Positions 42,488 through 50,022 of a stretch of 64,000 bases of DNA are shown here, piece after piece. Every line of letters starts with the position of its first letter. Positions within the stretch are counted from its first letter, which is position 1. Both the position numbers and the translations under genes were made by a program. Below the pieces are notes generated by a model. It was not told the origin of the DNA. It ran no database searches and saw only the letters and a list, made by a program, of their open reading frames with translations. Source of the stretch: Pigmentiphaga sp. H8 (lineage in GTDB: Bacteria; Pseudomonadota; Gammaproteobacteria; Burkholderiales; Burkholderiaceae_B); assembly GCF_003854895.1 (NCBI RefSeq), contig NZ_CP033966.1:5394001-5458000 (forward strand), read 5' to 3'.

Positions 42488-43687
42488 TCAGTCTCCCGCC
42501 AGCGCTACCGTCAGCGGATCGTAGGAATACAGCCACTGCGCGCGGCTCTTGTTCATGTCCTTGCGCTGGAAGGCCTGCCGCATCTCGTTCTCGTCCTCGA
42601 TGCGGTAGAGATCGCGGTTCTCGGCCGATTCGCGCACCACGGCCGCGGTGCGGTCCATGCGGCTGTTCTGGTAGCTGCGCAGCGCGCCGGCGACGCTGCC
42701 ATGCTCGTCCAGGCAGCGCGCCAGCACCGCGCCGTCCTCGATGGCCATGGCCGCCCCCGAGGCCAGGTAAGGCAAGGTGGGATGCGCGGCATCGCCCAGC
42801 AGCGTCGCCCTGCCGGTGCTCCAGTTGTCCACCGGCGTGCGGTCGTTCAAGGCATAGCGGTAGCAGCCATCGCGGTCGATGGCGTCGATCACCGTCTGTA
42901 TGGTGGGATGCCAGCCTTCGAAGTCCGCCTTTAGATCGGCCCAGGGCCGCCGCTGCGTCCACGATTCGTTCTCGGGCTGCGCATGCTCGACCAGCCCGAC
43001 GAAGTTCATCAGCTTGCCGGCGCGCAGGTAATACATCACGGCGTGCTTCTTCGGCCCGCACCAGACCGTGGACACGGTATCCATGATGCCGGCGGGCAGG
43101 CGGTCCGTCGGAATCACCGCGCGCCAGGCGATGTCGCCGGTGTAGCTGACCGGGGTGGCCCCCAGGATCTGCGCGCGTATGGCCGACTTGATGCCGTCCG
43201 CGCCCACCAGGACCTCGCCCGTGGCGCGCGTGCCGTCGGCCAGCCGCAGCGTGACGCCGTCGGCGGTCTCGTCGAAGCCTTCCGCCCGCGCGTTCAGCGC
43301 GATGCATTCCGGGTCCAGCGCCAGCACCGCCTTCGCCAGCAGCTCGTGCAGGTCGGCGCGATGGATGTGGAAGTACGGCGCGCCGTTCGCCTGTTCATGC
43401 TGCGCGCCGAGCGGGATGCGATGCATCATCTCGGCCGTGTCGAAGCGCCGGAACTCGAACGCCAGCGGCCGCACCACGGTCTTCTCGAGCTCCTCACGCA
43501 GCCCGAGGTCGTACAACACCTTGACCGCGTTGGCGCTGGACTGGATGCCGGCGCCGATCTCGCCCAGAGCGGGCGCCTGTTCGTACACGCGCACGGGAAA
43601 TCCGCGCTTGAGCAGGCTGGCGGCGGCGGTCAGGCCGCCGATGCCGGCGCCGACGATGATGATTCGGGGTTTCTGGTCTTTCTTCAT
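42488..43687 (-). CDS. FAD-dependent monooxygenase (salicylate hydroxylase / NicC-like)
   Basis: A 399-residue single-component flavin hydroxylase. The N-terminal FAD motif is RIIIVGAGIGGLTAAASL, the DG motif LVGADGIKSAIRAQ, and the GD motif ATLLGDAAHPTLPYLASG. The C-terminal AQWLYSYD ending resembles the W-Y-x-YD ending of 6-hydroxynicotinate 3-monooxygenase NicC. It hydroxylates, possibly with decarboxylation, an aromatic or N-heteroaromatic acid using NAD(P)H and O2. The ribosome site is weak; it follows the upstream Bug gene by 5 bases and is probably coupled. Confidence 0.9.
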   Translation of the reverse strand: MKKDQKPRIIIVGAGIGGLTAAASLLKRGFPVRVYEQAPALGEIGAGIQSSANAVKVLYDLGLREELEKTVVRPLAFEFRRFDTAEMMHRIPLGAQHEQANGAPYFHIHRADLHELLAKAVLALDPECIALNARAEGFDETADGVTLRLADGTRATGEVLVGADGIKSAIRAQILGATPVSYTGDIAWRAVIPTDRLPAGIMDTVSTVWCGPKKHAVMYYLRAGKLMNFVGLVEHAQPENESWTQRRPWADLKADFEGWHPTIQTVIDAIDRDGCYRYALNDRTPVDNWSTGRATLLGDAAHPTLPYLASGAAMAIEDGAVLARCLDEHGSVAGALRSYQNSRMDRTAAVVRESAENRDLYRIEDENEMRQAFQRKDMNKSRAQWLYSYDPLTVALAGD

Positions 43688-43692
43688 GTCGT

Positions 43693-44676
43693 TCAATCCG
43701 CGCTGATGCGGGCCTTCCTGATCACATCCGCCCAACGGGCGTGTTCGGTGGAAACCAGCTGGCCGAAAGCCTCGGGCGTGCCGGACGCGACGGTCAGCCC
43801 CTGCTTGTCCAGGCTTTGCTGGATGTCCGGCGTGGCCAGTACCTGGTTGATCTCGCGGTTCAGGGCCGTCACGATGGCCTGGGGCGTCCTGGCGGGGGCC
43901 AGCATGCCGAACCACAGGTCGACGTCGGCGCCGCGCACGCCCTGTTCGGCCAGCGTGGGCACGTCGGGCATCACCTGGATGCGGCGCGGCTGGGTGGCGG
44001 CCAGCACGCGCAGCTTGCCGGACTGCTTGAGTCCCAGCGCGGTATTGGCCGGCAGGATCATGGCCTGCACCTGCCCGCCCAGCAGGTCCGTGACGGCGCC
44101 GGCCGATCCGCTGTAGGGCACGTGCATGATGTCCACGCCGGCATGCAGCTTGAACAATTCCATCGCCAGGTGCTGCGGCGTGCCCTTGCCCGGCGAGGCG
44201 TAGGCGTACTGCCCCGGCCTGGACCGGAAGGCCTTGACCGCCTCGTCCAACGTGGCGGCCGGGAAGGCCGGATTCACCGCGAACACCAGCGCGCCGACCG
44301 CCACCTGCCCGACCGGGACGAAGCTGGTCAGCGGGTCGTAGGGCACGCTTTTGAAAAGGCTGGGGTTCATCACGAAGGTGCTGACCGTCATCAGCAGCGT
44401 GTGCCCGTCCGCGGCGGCATTGGCGACGTATCCCGTGCCGATGTTGCCGCTGGCGCCGGGGCGGTTCTCGACGATGACGGGCTGCCCCAGCCGCTGCGCG
44501 AGCCTGGGACTGATCGTGCGCGCCAGGGTGTCCATGCTGGTGCCCGGCGTGTAGGGCACGACGATGGTGATCGGCCGTTCGGGCCACGCGGCCCGTGCCG
44601 CGCCCGTCCAGGGCAGCAGCGCGGCGGCGAGCGACACCGCCAGCAAGGTACGGCGCGGGAACATTGAGTTGGTCAT
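43693..44676 (-). CDS. Bug/TctC-family periplasmic solute receptor
   Basis: A 327-residue receptor, the second of its family in this operon. Signal region MTNSMFPRRTLLAVSLAAAL with an Arg pair, cleavage near ARAAW. Motifs: ITIVVPYTPGTSMDTLA, VIVENRPGASGNIG, ADGHTLL and HVPYSGSAGAVTDLLGG. A clean AAGGAG lies before ATG. It sits directly upstream of the NicC-like monooxygenase, so it is the best candidate receptor for that enzyme's substrate. Confidence 0.92.
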   Translation of the reverse strand: MTNSMFPRRTLLAVSLAAALLPWTGAARAAWPERPITIVVPYTPGTSMDTLARTISPRLAQRLGQPVIVENRPGASGNIGTGYVANAAADGHTLLMTVSTFVMNPSLFKSVPYDPLTSFVPVGQVAVGALVFAVNPAFPAATLDEAVKAFRSRPGQYAYASPGKGTPQHLAMELFKLHAGVDIMHVPYSGSAGAVTDLLGGQVQAMILPANTALGLKQSGKLRVLAATQPRRIQVMPDVPTLAEQGVRGADVDLWFGMLAPARTPQAIVTALNREINQVLATPDIQQSLDKQGLTVASGTPEAFGQLVSTEHARWADVIRKARISAD

Positions 44677-44692
44677 TTGCTGTCTCCTTGCG

Positions 44693-45298
44693 TCACCGCT
44701 CCAGCGGACCGCCGGCCAGCCAGCTCGCGCCGCGCCGGTACAGCGTCTCCACTGCCTCGCCCTTGAGCATGGGCATGTCCATCTTGACCCGGTAGCCGAT
44801 GCGGGTCTGGATGTAGGCCAGGTGCCGATACCCCTCGGGCATCCGCGCCAGCTCGTCCTGGCCCAGCGTCAGCTTGGCGCCGGGATCCACCGGATCGACG
44901 CGGTCCTTCTCGTAAATGGGCTGGCGATGCAGCAACTGCCACCGGCCCTCGTGCCTGACCAGGAAGTCGTAGAAGCGGCCCGTGCACACCACGTCGCACG
45001 GCACGCCATCGATGGGGCCGCGCTGCGAGATGGTCATCTTGGTCTGGGCGATGGCGCGGTCGCCCTGGACCTCGACCGCCGAGCCGCCCAGGAAGTGAAG
45101 AATGCTTACGCCCTTGTCCCACCCTTCGCGCGTGACGCGGATGAAATCGGCGTAAGGCCCCTGGAACCAGGTGGCCATCATGACGCCCTCCGGATGCCAG
45201 ACGGTGGCGAACCGTTCCCAGTCCCCGGCATCGCGCCACACCGCCCATCGTTCCACCAACTGCCGGATTTCCCGCTCGTCGTTCCAGGCGTCGCTCAT
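44693..45298 (-). CDS. NTF2/SnoaL-like fold protein
   Basis: A 201-residue protein. The N-terminal EREIRQLVERWAVWRDAGDW and PEGVMMATWFQGPYADF are characteristic of SnoaL-like/NTF2 cone folds that bind small hydrophobic ligands, including the small subunits of ring dioxygenases. No oxygenase large subunit is adjacent, so it may act as an isomerase, dehydratase or binding partner in the operon. It is the first gene of the six-gene operon (NTF2, Bug, monooxygenase, Bug, cysteine hydrolase, amidohydrolase) and divergent from LysR. SD GAGGAGA. Confidence 0.8.
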   Translation of the reverse strand: MSDAWNDEREIRQLVERWAVWRDAGDWERFATVWHPEGVMMATWFQGPYADFIRVTREGWDKGVSILHFLGGSAVEVQGDRAIAQTKMTISQRGPIDGVPCDVVCTGRFYDFLVRHEGRWQLLHRQPIYEKDRVDPVDPGAKLTLGQDELARMPEGYRHLAYIQTRIGYRVKMDMPMLKGEAVETLYRRGASWLAGGPLER

Positions 45299-45527
45299 GT
45301 CGTCTCCTCTGCTCGTGATCGATGGCCCAGCCTTGCGCCGGACAAGCCGGGTCCCTTCGGCTTGTCGCTTCGAAGCCGAACCGCGACGCTCCTGCCGGAG
45401 CGGAGGGGGAGATGGGAAAGGGCCTGGAACGGCGCATGTTCCGGGCGTTTTGTGTATGCGGCAGATTCTAGGAACCGCATGTTAATTTGTCTAATATATC
45501 TCTTATATCTATTGATTTTCTGACCTT
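45299..45527. promoter_or_regulatory. Divergent promoter spacer between NTF2 operon and LysR
   Basis: 229 bases without a gene. The end near LysR turns sharply AT-rich and holds the dyad ATATA-TCTCT-TATAT (45494-45508). This is a fair candidate for the LysR protein's own operator; no distinct -10/-35 pair is assigned. Confidence 0.4.
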
Positions 45528-46478
45528 ATGAATCTGAGTATCCGGCACTTCAAGGCGTTCCTCTGCATCGTGCAGACACGAAGCTTCACGCGCGCCGCGG
45601 AACAGCTGCACATCAGCCAGCCGGGGCTCAGCCTGATGATGCAGGACGTCGAAGGCCAGCTCTCGTGCCGCCTGTTCGAACGCACGACGCGATCGGTCCG
45701 CCTGACGGCGGCGGGGCAACGGCTGCTGCCAGTCGCGCAGCAGGTCGTGGACGAGGTCGAGACCATCGCGCCCGTCCTGAGCCAGCTTTCCGAGACGCGC
45801 CGCCGCACGCTGCGCGTGGGCGTGCCGCCCATCTTCTCGGCCAGCGTCATGCCCCACGTCTACATGCGCCTGCGCAAGACCCAGCCCACGCTCGATCTCC
45901 ACATCCTGGACCTGCCCAAACCCGAGGTCGAACGCCAGGTGCAGAACGGCGAACTCGACTGCGGGCTGGGCGTCTTCCCCAAGCGGGTCCTGGAGGTCTC
46001 GCGCCGGCCGTTGTTCGAATTCGATTTCGTGTACCTGGAATCCCGCGCGGCGCCCTTCCGCTCCAGGGCGAAAGGCAGGAACGCCAAGCGGATACGCTGG
46101 GACGAACTGCCGGCGGTGCCTTTCGTCGAACTCCATCCGGCGCAGGACCTGCAGCAGCAGATCAACAAGTGCCGCGCCGCCCGCGGCATGGCGCGCACCG
46201 ACGGCATCCGCATGAACCGGCTCGAATCCCTGATCGGCATGGCGGCGGCCGGCGTGGGGCCGACCATCATCCCGACGTTCGCCGCCCCGATCGGCACGGA
46301 GTTCCAGGTGTCGACCGCGCTGCTGACCGATCCCGTCCTGACGCTGGACTTCCATCTGATCATCAAGCGCGGCCGCGAGCAGCCCGCCGTGCTGGAGGCA
46401 TTCACCCGCACCCTGCTCGAAGTGATCGAGGAACGCCGCGACCGGATCTACCGCACCGCGGGCAAGGACTGGAGCTAG
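45528..46478 (+). CDS. LysR-family transcriptional regulator
   Basis: A 316-residue LysR protein. The start MNLSIRHFKAFLCIVQTRSF and helix FTRAAEQLHISQPGLSLMMQ are clear. Divergent from the NTF2-first operon, so the natural regulator of the NicC-like cluster. It converges with the other LysR gene at 46475 with a 4-base overlap of stops. The two are not close copies. Confidence 0.92.
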   Translation: MNLSIRHFKAFLCIVQTRSFTRAAEQLHISQPGLSLMMQDVEGQLSCRLFERTTRSVRLTAAGQRLLPVAQQVVDEVETIAPVLSQLSETRRRTLRVGVPPIFSASVMPHVYMRLRKTQPTLDLHILDLPKPEVERQVQNGELDCGLGVFPKRVLEVSRRPLFEFDFVYLESRAAPFRSRAKGRNAKRIRWDELPAVPFVELHPAQDLQQQINKCRAARGMARTDGIRMNRLESLIGMAAAGVGPTIIPTFAAPIGTEFQVSTALLTDPVLTLDFHLIIKRGREQPAVLEAFTRTLLEVIEERRDRIYRTAGKDWS

Positions 46479-47419
46479 GACCGCGCGGCCGGCGTCCTGC
46501 GGTCGTGGCGCGGGAAGTTCTCGCGCAGGAAATCGGCGAACGCTTCCGCCGCCGGCGACAAGGTCCGCTGCCGATGCCGCATCAGCGCGATCGGACGCTT
46601 GATCCGCTGCGGCTCGAACGGCTGCATCGCCACGTCGGCGAACTTCTGGACGATGGGCCGCGCATGGCCGGGAATCAGTGACAGCCCCAGCCCGGCATCC
46701 ACCATGCCGATGGCGGTCCAGACGAACGCGACTTCGCACGCGGGCGTAAGCCGCACGCCGACCTGCGCGGCATGGTAGTCGACCAGGTAGCGGGTGGAGT
46801 TGTGTTCCCCCAGCGCGATGAAGGGATGGGCGGCGATGTCCTTCCACGTTGGACGGCGCCGGGGCCCCCAGCCGTAGCTGCGGGGATGGATCAGCAGCAG
46901 ATCGTCGGTCAGCAGGGGTTCCGCGGCGACGAAGGGCGTATCGGCCGGCAGCACGCCCAGCGCGAGATCGACCTCGCCGCTGGCGACAAGATCGATGATT
47001 TCGCCGCCCGGCGTATCGCGCAGGACGATGGTGATGTGCGGATACCGCGCCTTGAACGTGCCGATCAGGCGCGGCACCAGCAGCGAGGATTGCAGCGGCG
47101 AGCAGGCGAAGCGCACGCGTCCCCGGCGGCGGTCGGCCAGTTCGCGCGAACCGGCGATGGCCGCGCCCAGGTCCTGCAGGACGCGGGCGGCGACGGGATG
47201 CAGTTCGGCTCCCGCTTCGGTCATGCGCACCGACCTCGTGGTCCGGTCGAGCAGTTTGAGCCCAAGCTCCGACTCAAGCTCGCGTACCAGCAGGCTGACC
47301 GCGGACTGGGACAGGTTGAGCAGGGTGGCGGCCGAGGTGAAGCTGCGCGATTCGGCCACGCAGACGAAGGCCCGCAGCTGCTTCAGGGACAGATTCCCCA
47401 GCGAGGCGTGGAAACTCAT
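46475..47419 (-). CDS. LysR-family transcriptional regulator
   Basis: A 314-residue LysR protein with helix-turn-helix FTSAATLLNLSQSAVSLLVR near residues 25-45 and LKLLDRTTRSVRMTEAGAEL. It is divergent from the Bug - UbiD operon, with a dyad in the spacer, and so should respond to that pathway's acid. ATG 47419 follows GAGG. Stop overlaps that of the facing LysR gene by 4 bases. Confidence 0.92.
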   Translation of the reverse strand: MSFHASLGNLSLKQLRAFVCVAESRSFTSAATLLNLSQSAVSLLVRELESELGLKLLDRTTRSVRMTEAGAELHPVAARVLQDLGAAIAGSRELADRRRGRVRFACSPLQSSLLVPRLIGTFKARYPHITIVLRDTPGGEIIDLVASGEVDLALGVLPADTPFVAAEPLLTDDLLLIHPRSYGWGPRRRPTWKDIAAHPFIALGEHNSTRYLVDYHAAQVGVRLTPACEVAFVWTAIGMVDAGLGLSLIPGHARPIVQKFADVAMQPFEPQRIKRPIALMRHRQRTLSPAAEAFADFLRENFPRHDRRTPAARS

Positions 47420-47427
47420 TGGTCAAC

Positions 47428-47443
47428 CTCATCAATGAATGAG
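47428..47443. promoter_or_regulatory. Dyad in the LysR / Bug-UbiD spacer
   Basis: CTCAT (47428-47432) and ATGAG (47439-47443) with a 6-base gap lie just upstream of the LysR start. The dyad overlaps the regulator's own ribosome-site region, so the site may be autoregulatory. Short arms; moderate support only. Confidence 0.35.
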
Positions 47444-47523
47444 AATAACTCTCTGGAATAATAAATCGTCTGGCGCTGTAATGCTCCCTCCAGAAAAATG
47501 CACGATAAGAGGAGACAAGCGCC

Positions 47524-48513
47524 ATGGAGACTGGGATACGGTCGTTACGCCGCCGGTGGGCGGCGCCGCTTGCGGCCCTGGCGGCCTGGACGGTGGCGAC
47601 GCTGCCGGCCGCGGCCACCGCCGCGCAGAACACGATCACGATCGTGGTCGCCTCTTCGCCCGGCACCGGGCCGGACATCCTGGCCCGCACCGTCAGCCAG
47701 CAATGGGCGGCGAAATCCGGCACCGCCGCGGTGGTCGACAACCGCCCCGGCGCCAGCGGCAACATCGGCGCCGACCACGTCGCCCGTTCGCGGCCCGACG
47801 GCTCGACGCTGCTGGTGGCGGCGACGACCTTCGCCACCAACGCGGCGGTCAACCGCACGCTGCCCTACGATCCGGTCAAGGACTTCGCCCCCATCGCGCT
47901 GCTGGGAACCGGCACGCTGGCACTGGCCGTGCCCCCCTCGTTCCCCGCCGAGACGCTCAAGCAGTTCGTCGCCAAGGCCAAGGCCGCGCCCGGCACGATC
48001 AACTATGGCTCGCCCGGCAACGGCACCCCGCAGCACCTGGCCATGGAGCTGTTCAAGCAGGAAGCGCACATCGACCTGTTCCACGTCCCCTTCAAGTCGG
48101 CGGGCGGCGCGGTCAACGATCTCGCTGGCGGGCACGTCTCGGCCATGATCGTTCCGCTGCACACCATTCAGCCCCTGGTCCAGGGAGGCAAGCTGCGCGT
48201 CCTGGCCGTCATGAGCGCCCAGCGCGCGCCATCGCTGCCCCAGGTGCCGACCTTCCGCGAGGAAGGCTACGACCAGGTGCAGGTCGACGTCTGGTACGGC
48301 TTGCTGGCGCCCGCCGGCACGCCCGACGCGGTGGTCCGCAAGCTGAACGCGGAAGCGAACGAGGCATTGAAGAACAAGGACGTGGTGGCCAGCCTGGCCA
48401 AGGTGGGCATCGAACCGGCCGGCGGTACGCCCGCCCGCATGGCCGACACGCTGGGCCTGGAGCTCAAACGCTGGCCCCCCGTCGTACGCGCGGCAAACAT
48501 CACGGCAGACTAG
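47524..48513 (+). CDS. Bug/TctC-family periplasmic solute receptor
   Basis: A 329-residue receptor with a long signal region (RRWAAPLAALAAWTVATL) and cleavage near ATAAQN. Motifs: ITIVVASSPGTGPDILA, AVVDNRPGASGNIGADHVA and HVPFKSAGGAVNDLAGG. SD AGAGGAG at 47508-47514. Strong wording overlap with the receptor at 41522. It directly precedes the UbiD-family decarboxylase by 10 bases, suggesting capture of the decarboxylase substrate, an aromatic or unsaturated carboxylic acid. Confidence 0.92.
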   Translation: METGIRSLRRRWAAPLAALAAWTVATLPAAATAAQNTITIVVASSPGTGPDILARTVSQQWAAKSGTAAVVDNRPGASGNIGADHVARSRPDGSTLLVAATTFATNAAVNRTLPYDPVKDFAPIALLGTGTLALAVPPSFPAETLKQFVAKAKAAPGTINYGSPGNGTPQHLAMELFKQEAHIDLFHVPFKSAGGAVNDLAGGHVSAMIVPLHTIQPLVQGGKLRVLAVMSAQRAPSLPQVPTFREEGYDQVQVDVWYGLLAPAGTPDAVVRKLNAEANEALKNKDVVASLAKVGIEPAGGTPARMADTLGLELKRWPPVVRAANITAD

Positions 48514-48523
48514 GAACACAAGA

Positions 48524-49984
48524 ATGCAGAAGACATGGAACGACTACGACCGTCCCCACCAGGACCTGCGGGAACTGCTGGAGCGCGTCGACAAGGCAGG
48601 CGAACTGCTGCGCGTCTCGGGCGCCGACTGGAACCTGGAAGTCGGCACCCTGGCGGAGATCATCCACGGCTCCCAGCACGGTGAAGCCCCCGCCATTCTG
48701 TTCGACAACATCCCGGGCTACCCGGCCGGCTTCCGGTTGCTGTCGGGCGCATCGAACTCGTCGGCGCGGCTGGCCCTGACGCTGGGCTTCCCCGTTCCCC
48801 GTGGGCCGATGGACGTGGTCCAGTCGTATCGCGACCGCATGCAGCGCCACGAACCCATTCCGCCGCGCGTCGTGGAAACCGGTCCTATCCTGGAGAACAT
48901 CGACCGCGACGACGACGTCGACATCTTCAAGTTCCCCGTCCCCTTCCTGCACGAGCTGGACGGCGGCCGCTACATCGGCACGGATGACCTGGTCATCATG
49001 CGGGATCCCGAACTGGACTGGATCAACATCGGCACCTACCGGTCGATGGCGCACAGCCGCAACCAGGTCGGCCTGTGGACCTCGCCCGGCAAACAGGGGC
49101 GGCAGATCCGCGACAAGTATTTCAAGCAGGGCAAGCCCTGCCCGGTCCTGATTTCCTGCGGCCACGATCCCATGCTGTTCCTGGCCGGTGGCAACGAACT
49201 GCGCTTCGGCCTGTCGGAGTACGACTACTCCGGCGGCCATCGCGGCCTGCCCTTCGACGTGGTGCTGAGCGAAGTGCACAAGCTGCCCATGCCGGCCCAC
49301 AGCGAGATCGTGCTGGAAGGCGAGATGTATCCGGACGACACGCTGCCCGAGGGGCCCTTCGGCGAGTTCACCGGCTACTACGCGGGCGGCAAGAGCAACC
49401 AGCCGGTGGTGCGCATCCAGCGGGTCTACTACCGCAACGATCCCATCCTGACCATGGCCACGCCGCTGCGGCCGCCATCGGACTTCTCGTTCTCCAAGTG
49501 CGTCATGAAGGCCGGCATGATCTGGGACGAGGTCGAGCGCGCGGGGCTGAGCGGCGTCAAGGGCGTCTGGTGCCACGAAGCCGGCGCGGCGCGCCTGTTC
49601 AACATCATTTCGATCAAGCAGGCGTACGCGGGGCATGCCCGGCAGGCCGCGATGCTGGCGGCGAACTGTCAGTCCGGGTCCTACCTTGGACGCTTCGTCG
49701 TGGTCGTCGACGAGGACGTCGACCCCACCAATCTGTTCGACGTCGTCTGGGCGATGTCAACCCGCTGCGATCCGGTGGAGGACATCGAATTCATCCGCAA
49801 GGCCTGGAGCGGGCCCCTGGATCCACGCATTCCGCGCGGGACCGCCACCAACTCGCGCGCGGTGATCGATGCCTGCCGGCCCTTCGAAATGCTGAAGGAC
49901 TTTCCGCCGGTGGCCTGCGCCACGCCCGAGCTGCGGCAGAAGGTAGAGGCGAAGTTCGCCGACCTGCTGGCGAAGCTGAAGTAA
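48524..49984 (+). CDS. UbiD-family prenylated-FMN-dependent decarboxylase
   Basis: A 486-residue decarboxylase. Key prFMN and catalytic residues are in place: Asn168 and Arg173 in NIGTYRSM, and the Glu pair at about 276 and 281 in LPEGPFGEF, matching the R-E-E triad of Fdc1/UbiD. It would reversibly decarboxylate an aromatic or cinnamic-type acid. The prFMN cofactor maker UbiX is not in the window and must come from elsewhere. It follows Bug by 10 bases and converges with the photolyase gene at a strong hairpin. Confidence 0.92.
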   Translation: MQKTWNDYDRPHQDLRELLERVDKAGELLRVSGADWNLEVGTLAEIIHGSQHGEAPAILFDNIPGYPAGFRLLSGASNSSARLALTLGFPVPRGPMDVVQSYRDRMQRHEPIPPRVVETGPILENIDRDDDVDIFKFPVPFLHELDGGRYIGTDDLVIMRDPELDWINIGTYRSMAHSRNQVGLWTSPGKQGRQIRDKYFKQGKPCPVLISCGHDPMLFLAGGNELRFGLSEYDYSGGHRGLPFDVVLSEVHKLPMPAHSEIVLEGEMYPDDTLPEGPFGEFTGYYAGGKSNQPVVRIQRVYYRNDPILTMATPLRPPSDFSFSKCVMKAGMIWDEVERAGLSGVKGVWCHEAGAARLFNIISIKQAYAGHARQAAMLAANCQSGSYLGRFVVVVDEDVDPTNLFDVVWAMSTRCDPVEDIEFIRKAWSGPLDPRIPRGTATNSRAVIDACRPFEMLKDFPPVACATPELRQKVEAKFADLLAKLK

Positions 49985-49994
49985 AGCGGACGGC

Positions 49995-50022
49995 GGGCGG
50001 CCCGTGGCGTCACGGGCCGCCC
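49995..50022. terminator. Perfect 12-pair hairpin between convergent ubiD-family and photolyase genes
   Basis: GGGCGGCCCGTG / CACGGGCCGCCC (49995-50006 with 50011-50022) with a 4-base loop. It lies 10 bases after the decarboxylase stop and includes the photolyase stop and last codons, so it can act as terminator in both directions. Confidence 0.65.

Noticed and set aside
42488..44587. An apparent 699-residue monooxygenase including the neighbouring receptor region
   Set aside because: The first 300 residues are a shadow of the Bug gene; the FAD domain starts cleanly at the ATG at 43687.
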